48,395 bases of DNA from Rhizobacter sp. (lineage in GTDB: Bacteria > Pseudomonadota > Gammaproteobacteria > Burkholderiales > Burkholderiaceae_C), in NCBI GenBank assembly GCA_025350965.1, contig JANXWV010000016.1, forward strand, positions 1 through 48,395. Direction: 5' to 3'. This document shows positions 27,076 through 35,578 of the stretch, piece after piece. The translations under genes and the position numbers were made by a program. The notes below the pieces were generated by a model. It searched no databases. It was not told the DNA's origin and saw nothing but the letters and a program-made list of their open reading frames with translations. The stretch's first letter is position 1, and each line of letters opens with the position of its first letter.

Positions 27076-29013
27076 TCAACTGCCGATCACGCCCCCGTCA
27101 ACGCGGCGGATCGCGACCGTGGCCGAGCGTGGCCGCGTGCCGGTGGGCCACTTCGAGAACTTGGCCGGGTCGGCCGGGTCGCTGCGGTCGCTCGCGTTCT
27201 CGCCCGGGTGCTGGATGTTGATGAACATCGTCGTGCCGTCGGGTGTTTGCGTGGCGCCGGTGATCTCGCAGTTGGTCGGGCCGGTGAGAAAGCGGCGGAC
27301 CTCGCCGGTGGCGCGGTCGCAGGCCAGCATCTGGTTGTTGCCGATGCGCGCCAGCTCACCCTTGTACATCTGCGAGGCGTGCATGTCGGTCTCGATCCAC
27401 AGCACGCCGCGCGCATCGACATACAAGCCGTCGGGGCAGGCGAAGATGTCTCCCTTGATGTTGCCCTTCGCCTCCGGCCGGGTGTTGGCCGGGTCACCGG
27501 CCAGCACGAGGTGGTCCCAGTGCATCGTGGTGCCGCTGAAGTCGGCGTCTTCCTTCCAGCGGATGATCTGGCCCATGACGTTGTTTGCGCGCGGGTTGGC
27601 GGCGTCGACACCCGGCTTGCCGGGCGCACCGCGCTCGCTGTTGTTGGTCAGCGTGCAGTAGATCTCGCGGGCGTTCTGGTCGATGGCGATCCACTCCGGC
27701 CGGTCCATCTTGGTGGCGCCGAGCAGGTCGCTCGCCTGGCGCGTCTTGACGAGCACCTCGCCCTGGTCGGCAAAGCCGTTGGCTGCGGTCAGCGGCCCTT
27801 GCCCGTGCACCAGCGGCAGCCATCGGCCGCTGCCGTCGGTGTCGAAGCGGGCCACGTACAGCGTGCCATGGTCGAGCAGCTCGCGGTTCGCCTGCGCCTG
27901 CGTCAGGCCGCCCCCGGCGGGGGCGATGGCGTCGCGGCTGACGAACTTGTAGATGTACTCGAAGCGCGAGTCCTCGCCCGAGTAGACGACCGCGCGCTGG
28001 TCCTTCGTCACGCCGACCCAGGCGCCCTCGTGGGCGGCGCGGCCGAGCGCGGTGCGCTTGACGGGCATGCTCGTCGGATCCATCGGGTCGATCTCGACGA
28101 CCCAGCCGAAGCGGTTGTATTCGTTCGGGTGGCGCGACGCGTCGAAGCGCTCGTCGAACGCGGGCCAGTTGAAGAACGCGGTCTTGCGCAGGCCCCAGCG
28201 GGCCTGGTGCGCGTCCGGCTGCTCGACGCCGCCGAAGTAGAAGGCGAAGTTCTCTTCGCCCGACAGGTAGGTGCCCCACGGCGTCTTGCCGCTGGCGCAG
28301 TTGTTGAGCGTGCCGAGCACGGTGCGGCCCGCAGGGTCGGCCGCGGTGCGCATCAGCGCGTGCCCTGCGGCCGGGCCTTGCAGGGCGAATGGCGTGCGCG
28401 CGGTGATGCGCCGGGCAAACGGCGATGGCCGCACCATCTGCCACGCGCCGCGTTGCAGCTCGACCTCGATCACCGCCACGCCGTGCGCCGCCTGCGACTT
28501 GGCCACCTTCTCGGCGCTCCAGTCGGCCAGCCCGCCGGGGTGCAGCAGGCCATCGTCAACGTACTCGTGGTTCATGGCGAGCAGGCCGCGCGTGCTGCTG
28601 CCGTTGATCGGGTAGAAATGGATGCCGTCGTGGTGCATGCCCATCTGCACCGCCTGCTCGGCCGCGCTGTTGGTGGCGTCGGCGCGCCACGCCGGCATGT
28701 TGCCGGGCACGCCCACCGGCTCGCCCCAGGGCGCGAGCGGCTGCGCCACGTAGCCTTCGGGCACGACCACCGCGTCCGAGGTGGCGGTCGGGATCGCCTT
28801 GAAGCCGAGCAGCGGCCTCGCGGCGCCGGGGCCTGCGGCGGGCCCGGCCGCGCACCCACCCAGCAAAGGCCCGAGCAGCGGCGCAAGCACGCCACCGGCC
28901 AGCCCGGCCAGGCCGCCGTGCACCCAGATGCGCCGGGCCGGGTCGCTGACGCTGTGGATGCTCGGGTTGGCCGAGCGGTTGCTGTCTTCCATCGCGCTGA
29001 AGTCTTTGGCCAT
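27076..29013 (-). CDS. phoX: PhoX family phosphatase
   Basis: 645 residues. PhoX/DUF839 family: VPEGYVAQPLAPWGEPVG, GMHHDGIHFYPINGSSTRGL, LLAMNHEYVDDGLLHPGG, GTLNNCASGKTPWGTYLSGEEN and KDQRAVVYSGEDSRFEYIYKF all belong to the Ca/Fe-dependent beta-propeller phosphatase. An N-terminal twin-Arg segment (DPARRIWVHGG) leads into a hydrophobic stretch ending GGCA, consistent with Tat export and perhaps a lipid anchor. It releases phosphate from esters outside the cytoplasm. It starts 16 bp after the ABC permease gene. That would suggest the upstream ABC system and PhoX are co-expressed, although the transporter is not of the Pst type. Confidence 0.93.
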   Translation of the reverse strand: MAKDFSAMEDSNRSANPSIHSVSDPARRIWVHGGLAGLAGGVLAPLLGPLLGGCAAGPAAGPGAARPLLGFKAIPTATSDAVVVPEGYVAQPLAPWGEPVGVPGNMPAWRADATNSAAEQAVQMGMHHDGIHFYPINGSSTRGLLAMNHEYVDDGLLHPGGLADWSAEKVAKSQAAHGVAVIEVELQRGAWQMVRPSPFARRITARTPFALQGPAAGHALMRTAADPAGRTVLGTLNNCASGKTPWGTYLSGEENFAFYFGGVEQPDAHQARWGLRKTAFFNWPAFDERFDASRHPNEYNRFGWVVEIDPMDPTSMPVKRTALGRAAHEGAWVGVTKDQRAVVYSGEDSRFEYIYKFVSRDAIAPAGGGLTQAQANRELLDHGTLYVARFDTDGSGRWLPLVHGQGPLTAANGFADQGEVLVKTRQASDLLGATKMDRPEWIAIDQNAREIYCTLTNNSERGAPGKPGVDAANPRANNVMGQIIRWKEDADFSGTTMHWDHLVLAGDPANTRPEAKGNIKGDIFACPDGLYVDARGVLWIETDMHASQMYKGELARIGNNQMLACDRATGEVRRFLTGPTNCEITGATQTPDGTTMFINIQHPGENASDRSDPADPAKFSKWPTGTRPRSATVAIRRVDGGVIGS

Positions 29014-29029
29014 GGGTTGCTACTTTGTC

Positions 29030-29866
29030 TCAGAGTTTGTCGGTCTCGCTCATCTGCGGTTGCCACTTCATCAGCCGCTTCTCGACGCGGCCGACGGCGC
29101 CGTCGAGCAGCAGCGCGAAGACGGTCAGCACCCCGATGCCGGCCATCACCGTGTTGATGTCGAACGCGCCTTCGGCCTGCAGGATCAGGTAGCCCACGCC
29201 GCGCGACGAGCCCAGGTACTCGCCCACCACCGCGCCGACGAAGGCCAGGCCGACGCTGGTGTGCAAGGAGCTGAACACCCAGCTTGTGGCACTGGGCAGG
29301 TACACGTGGCGCAGCAGCTGCTTCTGCGAGGCGCCGAGCATGCGCGCGTTGGCCAGCACCACCGGGCTCACCTCTTTCACGCCTTGGTAGACGTTGAAGA
29401 ACACGATGAAGAACACCAGCGTCACGCCGAGCGCCACCTTCGATGCAATTCCCAAGCCGAACCACACCGCGAAGATGGGCGCGAGGATCACCCTCGGCAT
29501 GCTGTTCAGCGCCTTGATGTACGGGTCGGCGATGGCCGCCGCCATCGGGCTGAGCGCCAGCCAAAGGCCGCAGGCCAGGCCCAGCCCCGTGCCGATGCCG
29601 AACGCGAGCACGGTCTCCAGCAGCGTCACCCACAGGTGCTGGTAGATGTCGCCATTGACCACGAACCATGCCCAGACCCGGCCGAAGACCTTCAGCGGCT
29701 CACCGAAGAAGAACGCGGCCTGCTGGTCGTTCTCGAACACGATGGGCGGTATCAGCCCGGGCTTGGTCGTGACGTGCCACAACACGAAGATCAGCGCGAG
29801 CAGGCCGACCTGCCAGTGGCGCAGGTTCCGGTGGCTGGGCTTGAGGTAACGCCACACCGCAGGCAC
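29030..29866 (-). CDS. ABC transporter permease (SsuC/TauC-like)
   Basis: 278 residues from GTG 29866; a TTG at 29875 overlapping the ATPase stop is an alternative. The open frame continues upstream but that part is an out-of-frame reading of the ATPase gene. Six or so membrane segments are seen, with the inner-membrane coupling loop of the BPD family around ANARMLGASQKQLLRHVYLPSA (EAA loop), and EYLGSSRGVGYLILQAEG near 225. It matches permeases for nitrate, sulfonates, taurine or thiamine precursors. It pairs with the ATPase just upstream and the substrate-binding protein at 32101-33135. Confidence 0.9.
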   Translation of the reverse strand: MPAVWRYLKPSHRNLRHWQVGLLALIFVLWHVTTKPGLIPPIVFENDQQAAFFFGEPLKVFGRVWAWFVVNGDIYQHLWVTLLETVLAFGIGTGLGLACGLWLALSPMAAAIADPYIKALNSMPRVILAPIFAVWFGLGIASKVALGVTLVFFIVFFNVYQGVKEVSPVVLANARMLGASQKQLLRHVYLPSATSWVFSSLHTSVGLAFVGAVVGEYLGSSRGVGYLILQAEGAFDINTVMAGIGVLTVFALLLDGAVGRVEKRLMKWQPQMSETDKL

Positions 29867-29871
29867 CCAGC

Positions 29872-30801
29872 TCAAGCTGCCAGCTGCTGCTGGTAGCCCT
29901 TGAGAACCTCGTCGCGCAGCACGCTCCAGATGGCCTGGTGCAGCTCGATGAAGCGCGGCGTGGTGCGCACCTCGGCCACGTCGCGCGGGCGCGGCAGGTC
30001 CACCCTGAACTCGCCGATGGGGCGCGCGGCCGGCCCCGCTGACAGGCACACCACGCGGTCGCTCATGGCAATCGCCTCGTCGAGGTCGTGGGTGATGAAC
30101 AGCACCGCCTTGCGAGATTGAGGGCCCCCAGTCGCTGCGCACCAGCCCCCCGAGGAGGCCGCCAATGTGCTTGGGGCGGCCCGGCGCGTGTCGGCGTGGC
30201 CGGCCCACAGGGCCAGCACCTCGTTCTCCATCAGCTGCCGGGTCTGGATGTCGAGCGCCGAGAACGGCTCGTCCATGAGGATGATGTCGGGGTCGAGCAC
30301 CAGCGTCTGCGCCAGGCTCACGCGCTTCCTCATGCCGCCCGACAGCTGGTGCGGGTAGCGGTCACCGAACCCGCCGAGGCCGACCCGCTTGAGCCAGTCA
30401 TCGGCCTGCACCTGCGCCTGCGCATGGGTGACGCCGCGAAACTCGAGCCCGGCCATCACGTTCTGCGCCGCCGTGCGCCACGGCATCAGGCTCTCGGCCT
30501 GGAACATGTAGCCGGCGCGGCGGTTGATCCCGGTCAGTGGCTCGCCGAACACGCTGACCGTGCCGGCGCTGGGCGCCAGCAGGCCGGCCGCCACGTTGAG
30601 CAGCGTGCTCTTGCCGCAGCCGGTCGGGCCGACCACGGCCACGAACTCGCCCGCGCCGATGTGCAGGTTCACGTCGCGCACGGCGGTGTAGCGCTGGGAG
30701 GCGTCGGCCTTGGCGGCGAAGGTGCAGGCAACGCCACGCAGCACGAGGGCGGCGACAGCGGCCTCGGCGGCCTCAGCGGCGCCTGCGGCGTCAATGGCCA
30801 T
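29872..30801 (-). CDS. ABC transporter ATP-binding protein with repeat-derived insertion
   Basis: 309 residues. Walker A GPTGCGKST near 58-66, Q-loop MFQAESLMPW, signature LSGGMRKRVSLAQ, Walker B IILMDEPFSALD and H-loop FITHDLDEAIAMSD are intact, as in SsuB/TauB ATPases. About 30 extra residues separate Walker B and the H-loop (between ALWAG and KAVLFITHD). They are coded by a GC-rich palindromic element (30118-30185) that keeps the frame open. The gene overlaps the end of the DUF2252 gene by 11 bp. Whether the insertion leaves the ATPase active is unknown; the site may be a surface loop. Confidence 0.9.
   Translation of the reverse strand: MAIDAAGAAEAAEAAVAALVLRGVACTFAAKADASQRYTAVRDVNLHIGAGEFVAVVGPTGCGKSTLLNVAAGLLAPSAGTVSVFGEPLTGINRRAGYMFQAESLMPWRTAAQNVMAGLEFRGVTHAQAQVQADDWLKRVGLGGFGDRYPHQLSGGMRKRVSLAQTLVLDPDIILMDEPFSALDIQTRQLMENEVLALWAGHADTRRAAPSTLAASSGGWCAATGGPQSRKAVLFITHDLDEAIAMSDRVVCLSAGPAARPIGEFRVDLPRPRDVAEVRTTPRFIELHQAIWSVLRDEVLKGYQQQLAA
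30118..30185. repeat. palindromic GC-rich repeat element inside an ABC ATPase gene
   Basis: The stretch contains AGGGCCCCCAG, CCCCCCGAGG and a perfect inverted repeat GGCCGCC (30157-30163) / GGCGGCC (30175-30181). The style (runs of C and G, GCTGCGC box, GGCGGCC arms) is that of intergenic repeats common in Burkholderiales genomes, recalled from general knowledge. The exact ends are uncertain. Confidence 0.6.
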
Positions 30802-32104
30802 GCGCCAGGGCCTCCGCGCCGCGCTCGGCCACCGCAGCGGCCCACGCCTGCCAATCGTTCCTGACCTGCGCCGTGCACGCTTCGGCCACGCCCAGCAGCG
30901 CGGCGGTCCAGGCCTTGCGCTGCTGGCCGAACGCGATCAGCGCATCGGCATTCGCCGCGCCTTGGCGCCCACTGGCGCGCAGGTGTGCCCACGCGGCGAG
31001 GCGGCCCATGTCACGCAGGGCTTGCGCCAGTTCATCGGTGTCGGTGTGCTTCGGGTCGAGGCTCACGCGGTCCTGGCTGGGCAGCAGGCTGCGCAGCACG
31101 TAGCTGTGGTCGCGCGCAATGATGGGGTGCAGCATGGCTGCGGGAACGGCCTGCAGCCGCCGCTCCAGCGCCACGCAGCGCTCGGCGGCGTGGGGCCAGG
31201 GCGGCTGCGCCCGCTTCAACCGTTCGCGCAGCGGCGTGTCCAGCGACGAGGGCAGCGCGAGCTTGAGGTCGAGCAGGTGGTTCGAATCGCTGCGCTTGGC
31301 CGCCTCGCGCTTGCTCCCCTCGCGTTTGCCGGCCGCGCCCTTGCCGGCCACCAGCACCACGTAGCGTTCGAGCCCCAGGCTGCCGGTGCCCGCGATGCGC
31401 CGCGCGACGTCGATCACGTCGAAGAACGCAGGGTCGGCCTGGCCCTTCGCGAAGCGCTCGATGAGCCGGGCAACGCGCGCGCGGTCCGCTTCGCTTGCCG
31501 CCAGTGCGCGCTTGCCGTCGATGCGCAGGCGCCGTTGCTTCTGCCCGTTGCCATCGGTGTGCCGTTCGGTGCGGCTGTCGAGGAAGTCGATGCGCCGCCG
31601 CTCAAGCAGGCCGTCGAGCAGGGTCTTGACCGGGCCGGTGGCCACGTCGCGTTCGATCCAGCGCGCCGAGCCCTCGGCCAGCGCCTGGGCGTAGCTGTCG
31701 ATCACCGCGCGGCACATGGCCCGCGCCGGCGTGCGCGCCAGGCCCAGTTCGCCAGCGGCGCACAGCACGCTTGTGAGCAGGCGCGCCAAGTCCCAGCTCA
31801 GCGGTGCGAGAGCGGCTTCGTCGAAGTCGGTGATGTCGAAGTAGACCAGCCGGTTGTCACCCCGGTAGCTGCCGAAGTTCTCGAGGTGCAGGTCGCCGCA
31901 GGCCCACACCAGCGGTGCGTCACGCAGTACCGGTGCGTCGGGCAGGCGCGTGTAGAACAGGTGGCAGGTGCCGCGCAGGAACACGAACGGGCTGGCGCGC
32001 ATGGCGCGGTACTTCAGCGCAAGCCGCTCGGGCTCGCGCCCCGCGTTGTAGGCAAGGATCGACGGGACCGGGCCGAGCACGCCGCGAACTCCTGCGGCGC
32101 TCAC
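30791..32104 (-). CDS. DUF2252 family protein
   Basis: 437 residues from GTG 32104, which overlaps the stop of the substrate-binding protein gene (GTGA). Family features: RMRA-like KYRAMRASPFVFLRGTCHLFY, then the kinase-like core VWACGDLHLENFGSY (HLEN with possible catalytic Asp) and VYFDITDFDEAALAPLSWDLAR, where the metal-binding D-F-D is visible. DUF2252 resembles aminoglycoside-phosphotransferase-type kinases in this core; its substrate is unknown. The position between the binding protein and the ATPase of one ABC system is odd, since the flanking overlaps (4 bp and 11 bp) mean it is certainly translated from the same mRNA. Confidence 0.9.
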   Translation of the reverse strand: MSAAGVRGVLGPVPSILAYNAGREPERLALKYRAMRASPFVFLRGTCHLFYTRLPDAPVLRDAPLVWACGDLHLENFGSYRGDNRLVYFDITDFDEAALAPLSWDLARLLTSVLCAAGELGLARTPARAMCRAVIDSYAQALAEGSARWIERDVATGPVKTLLDGLLERRRIDFLDSRTERHTDGNGQKQRRLRIDGKRALAASEADRARVARLIERFAKGQADPAFFDVIDVARRIAGTGSLGLERYVVLVAGKGAAGKREGSKREAAKRSDSNHLLDLKLALPSSLDTPLRERLKRAQPPWPHAAERCVALERRLQAVPAAMLHPIIARDHSYVLRSLLPSQDRVSLDPKHTDTDELAQALRDMGRLAAWAHLRASGRQGAANADALIAFGQQRKAWTAALLGVAEACTAQVRNDWQAWAAAVAERGAEALAHGH

Positions 32105-33135
32105 CCTTTGGGGTATTTCGCATTGGCCCGCTTCACGAACTCGTTCGTGTAGAGGGCGCTGAGGTCGATCTTCGCTGCGGCAATCTCGGGGTCGATGCTG
32201 GCCAGCGCGCGGCGCGCCGTTTCGGCCCCCGCTTCGGGGAACACGCCGTCCACCGACAACGCGCCCTTGGCGGCAAGGAATGCATCGACATACACGGCGC
32301 GGTCCCCCAGCAGGTACGACTCCGGCACCGCCTTGATGATGTCGCCCGCGCCTGCGGCCTGGATCCACTTGTCGGCGCGAACGATGGCGTTCGTCAGGGC
32401 CTGCACCGTGGCCGGGTTTTTGTCGATGAAGCTCTGCGCTGCGTACAGGCAGCCGGCCGGCATCGGGCCGCCGAAGATCCGGTCGGCTTCAGTCACCACG
32501 CGTGTGTCGGACACGACCTTCAGGTCGCCCGAGCGCAGCAGCAGCGTGATGACCGGGTCGAGGTTGCTGATCGCATCGATCTGCCCCGAGCGCATGGCCG
32601 CCACCGCGCCGCTGCCCGCGCCCACGCCGACGATGGCCACGTCACCCGGCTTCAAACCCGCCTTGGCGAGCACAAAGTTCGCCAGCACGTTGGTGCTGGA
32701 GCCGGGGGCGGTGACGCCGAGCTTCTTGCCCTTCAACTCGGCCAGGTTCTTGAAGTTGGGCATCGTCTTGGTGTTCACACCGAGCACGATCTGCGGCGCG
32801 CGGCCCTGCAGTGCGAAGGCGCGCAGGCGTTGGCCCTTCACCTGCATGTTGATGGTGTGCTCGAACGCGCCCGACACCACGTCGGCACTGCCGCCGATCA
32901 GGGCCTGCAGGGCGCGCGAGCCGCCAGCGAAATCGGCAATCGTCACGTCGAGGCCTTCGGACTTGAAGTAGCCCATGCTCTCGGCAATGGTCAGCGGCAG
33001 GTAGTACAGCAGGTTCTTGCCGCCCACCGCGAGCGTGAGCCTGGGCTTCTCGATGGCTTGCGCGCGCAGCATCGCGGGCAGGGCGATGAGGGTGGCTGCG
33101 CTGGCAGCAACAGCGGCAAAACTTCGGCGGTGCAT
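32101..33135 (-). CDS. ABC transporter substrate-binding protein (NMT1/SsuA-like)
   Basis: 344 residues. Signal peptide with a twin-Arg style start (MHRRSFAAVAASAATLIALPAMLRAQA), then the periplasmic binding fold: LTLAVGGKNLLYYLPLTIAES, SEGLDVTIADFAGGSRALQAL, KGKKLGVTAPGSSTNVLANF and GGPMPAGCLYAAQSF. Members bind aliphatic sulfonates, nitrate, or thiamine precursors; the ligand here cannot be told from sequence. It is the first gene of the operon 33135 to 27076 and is divergent from the serine protease gene with only 55 bp between. Confidence 0.92.
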   Translation of the reverse strand: MHRRSFAAVAASAATLIALPAMLRAQAIEKPRLTLAVGGKNLLYYLPLTIAESMGYFKSEGLDVTIADFAGGSRALQALIGGSADVVSGAFEHTINMQVKGQRLRAFALQGRAPQIVLGVNTKTMPNFKNLAELKGKKLGVTAPGSSTNVLANFVLAKAGLKPGDVAIVGVGAGSGAVAAMRSGQIDAISNLDPVITLLLRSGDLKVVSDTRVVTEADRIFGGPMPAGCLYAAQSFIDKNPATVQALTNAIVRADKWIQAAGAGDIIKAVPESYLLGDRAVYVDAFLAAKGALSVDGVFPEAGAETARRALASIDPEIAAAKIDLSALYTNEFVKRANAKYPKG

Positions 33136-33190
33136 GGTCAAAGGCTCCGGGACACAAGGGCGCAAGACGCAACCCGTAGAATGAATTTCA

Positions 33191-34591
33191 ATGAATTCGC
33201 ATCTCCGCCGGGCCACGTTGTTGGTTGCATTGTCACTGGGGCCAACGCTCGGCGCATCGGGGCAGACCACCCCCACGGCGGCCTCGGGTCCGGCCGCAGC
33301 GCAGGGCGCCGCAAGAACTGTCACAGAAGCACCGGTGGCACCGGAGGCGGGCGCCTCGGCACCCGTCGCCGCACCCATTTCATTGTCGGCACGCAAGGTC
33401 TACGAGCAGGCGCGTTCACAGCTGGTGCAGATCCGCACCGTGCTCAAGGGCCGTGCCAGCCAGACGTCCGTCGGCTCGGGCTTCTTTGTTTCGGCGCAGG
33501 GGCACATCATCACCAACTTCCATGTGGTGAGCGAGGCCGCGCTCAAGCCCGAACGGCATGATCTGGTCTATGTCACGGCCGATGGCCGCGAAGCGCCGGT
33601 GCAGATCTTGCAGCTCGATGTGCTGCACGACCTGGCGCTGCTGAAGGCCGGCGACGTGGCCCCGAAGCCGTTCGACGCACTGCCGTTCCGCGCGGAGGCG
33701 CGGGTGCTGGCGCAGGGCGAGCGCATCTACTCGCTCGGCAACCCGCTCGACGTGGGCTTTGCGGTCACCGAAGGCACTTACAACGGCCTGGTGCGGCGCA
33801 GCTTCTACCCGCAGATCTTCTTCGGCGGTGCGCTCAGCGGCGGCATGAGCGGCGGGCCGGCACTCGACGAGGCGGGCCAGGTGATCGGCGTGAACGTGGC
33901 GCGCCGGGTCGACGGTGAACAGGTCAGCTTCCTGGTGCCGGCGAGCTTCGCGATGGCGCTGCTCGCGACCGGCCGCAACGCCGCGCCCATCAGCGCACCG
34001 GCCTACGGCATCGTCACCGACCAGTTGATGCAGCACCAGGCCGCGCTCACCACGCGCTTCGTCGCTCAGGGGTGGAAGCCGGCCACGCACCCGCGCTACA
34101 AGGTGCCGGTGCCGATCGACACCTTCATGCGTTGCTGGGGCAGCAGCGAGCCCTCGCGTACCGGCGGGCTCGACCTGGAACGCTCTGATTGCGTGATGGA
34201 CACGCGCATCTTCGTGGGCGACTACACCACCGGCGCGATCAGCCTGCGCCATGAAAGCTACGAAGGCGGCAAGCTTGGCGCCATGCGCTTCGCGGCGCGC
34301 TACGCCGCGAGCTTTCGCAACGAAGCTTTCACGCGGCTGCGCGCCGAGTACCAGACCAAGCCGCAATGCCATGAAGACTATGTGGAGCAAGGGGGTCTGC
34401 CGCTGCGCGCCGTGGTGTGCCTGCGCGCCTACAAGAAACTGTCGCAGCTCTACGACCTGTCGGTGCTCGTGGCCACGCTCGACCAGAGCACGGCTGGCGT
34501 GCAGGGCCGGTTCGACGCGCAAGGCCTGAGTTTTCCTAACGCGCAGAAGTTGGCGGCTCACTACCTGGGGGCGTACGGGTGGGCACGCTAG
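33191..34591 (+). CDS. S1C trypsin-like serine protease, secreted
   Basis: 466 residues. Signal peptide (ATLLVALSLGPTLGASG) and a Pro/Ala-rich linker to about 60 precede an HtrA-like trypsin domain with His111 (ITNFHVVSE), Asp147 (LHDLALLKAG) and Ser220 (SGGMSGGPAL). There is no PDZ domain; the C-terminal about 200 residues are a unique domain with four Cys. A TAGAAT 8 bases before the ATG could be a -10 element, giving a very short leader. The stop overlaps the next gene by 13 bp. Likely periplasmic or envelope quality control; partnership with the FHA protein is inferred from overlap. Confidence 0.92.
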   Translation: MNSHLRRATLLVALSLGPTLGASGQTTPTAASGPAAAQGAARTVTEAPVAPEAGASAPVAAPISLSARKVYEQARSQLVQIRTVLKGRASQTSVGSGFFVSAQGHIITNFHVVSEAALKPERHDLVYVTADGREAPVQILQLDVLHDLALLKAGDVAPKPFDALPFRAEARVLAQGERIYSLGNPLDVGFAVTEGTYNGLVRRSFYPQIFFGGALSGGMSGGPALDEAGQVIGVNVARRVDGEQVSFLVPASFAMALLATGRNAAPISAPAYGIVTDQLMQHQAALTTRFVAQGWKPATHPRYKVPVPIDTFMRCWGSSEPSRTGGLDLERSDCVMDTRIFVGDYTTGAISLRHESYEGGKLGAMRFAARYAASFRNEAFTRLRAEYQTKPQCHEDYVEQGGLPLRAVVCLRAYKKLSQLYDLSVLVATLDQSTAGVQGRFDAQGLSFPNAQKLAAHYLGAYGWAR

Positions 34592-35574
34592 CGCTGCTGG
34601 AAGTGCTGGACCGCGACGGCGGCGTGCGCCACGCTGTGCCGGTGCACGCCTGGCCGCTGCACGTGGGCCGCGCGCTCGACAACGACGTGGTGCTGGCCGA
34701 TGCGCACGTGGCCCCGCACCACTTCAGCATCGAGGCCGCCGACGCCGGGCTGGCGCTGGTGGTCGGCGCTTCGAGCAACGGCGTTCTCAGCGGCGCGAAG
34801 CACCTGCGCCGCGCCGAGCGCGGTGTGCTTCCGGTGCAGGCCGATGCCATCGAGCTGACCGCCGGGCTCACGCGGCTGCGGCTGCGCCTGCCTGAGCACA
34901 CGCTTGCCGCTGAACTGCCGCTGGAGCCGACGGCGCCGCTGATGCGCCGTGCCGGCCCCGGGCTGGTGGCGGCGTGCGCGCTGTTGATCGGTTTGCTGTT
35001 CAACACCTACCTCACGACCGACCCGGGCGGCCTGGGCCGCGCCCTGGGCACCATGCTGCTGGCCACGGTGGCCGGTGGGGCCGTGTGGTGCGGCGCGTGG
35101 GCGCTGCTGTCCAAGACCTTCACGCACCACGCCCGCTTCGGCTGGCACCTGCGCGTGTTCCTGTTCTCGAGCATTGCCACGTTGGTGGCCGGCACGCTGC
35201 CGTCGCTGTTGGCATTCACGTTCTCGTGGCCCGTGTTGAGCGACTTCGCGTTCGTCGGCATGTACTGCGTCGCCGCCATCGCGTTGTACTTCCACCTGCT
35301 GGCCGTCGAGCCGGCGCGCCGGCGGGTGCTGAGGTGGGTGGCCGCCGTTTGCGCGGTGGTCGGCATCGGCCTGACGATGTGGTTCAACCTGCAACGCGCC
35401 GACCAGTTCGGCGACGAGTTGTACATGAGCCACCTGTTCCCACCCGCGCTGCGCCTGGCTCGGCCGGTGGCCACCGACAAGTTCACCGCCGACCTCACCA
35501 CGCTGCAGGCGGTGCTCGACAAGAAGGCCAAGGAACCTGCGCGCGGCGAAGAGGCCGAGGGCGGGGAAGAGTGA
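34579..35574 (+). CDS. FHA-domain membrane protein
   Basis: 331 residues from GTG 34579, overlapping the protease gene by 13 bp. An N-terminal forkhead-associated domain is visible (HVGRALDNDVVLADAHVAPHHFSIEA, with the usual G-R and S-x-x-H-like contact loop replaced by P-H-H; and SSNGVLSGAKHL). Five or so membrane segments follow at about 125-275 (LVAACALLIGLLFNTYL; LFSSIATLVAGTLPSLLAF). The C-terminal tail is charged. FHA domains bind phospho-Thr, but no Ser/Thr kinase gene is near. The contact residues are partly changed, so binding is uncertain. Confidence 0.82.
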   Translation: MGTLALLEVLDRDGGVRHAVPVHAWPLHVGRALDNDVVLADAHVAPHHFSIEAADAGLALVVGASSNGVLSGAKHLRRAERGVLPVQADAIELTAGLTRLRLRLPEHTLAAELPLEPTAPLMRRAGPGLVAACALLIGLLFNTYLTTDPGGLGRALGTMLLATVAGGAVWCGAWALLSKTFTHHARFGWHLRVFLFSSIATLVAGTLPSLLAFTFSWPVLSDFAFVGMYCVAAIALYFHLLAVEPARRRVLRWVAAVCAVVGIGLTMWFNLQRADQFGDELYMSHLFPPALRLARPVATDKFTADLTTLQAVLDKKAKEPARGEEAEGGEE

Positions 35575-35578
35575 GCCG

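Noticed and set aside
30118-30205. Frameshift or assembly error in the ABC ATPase
   Set aside because: The frame stays open and all motifs on both sides are in the same frame; an inserted palindromic element explains the extra residues.
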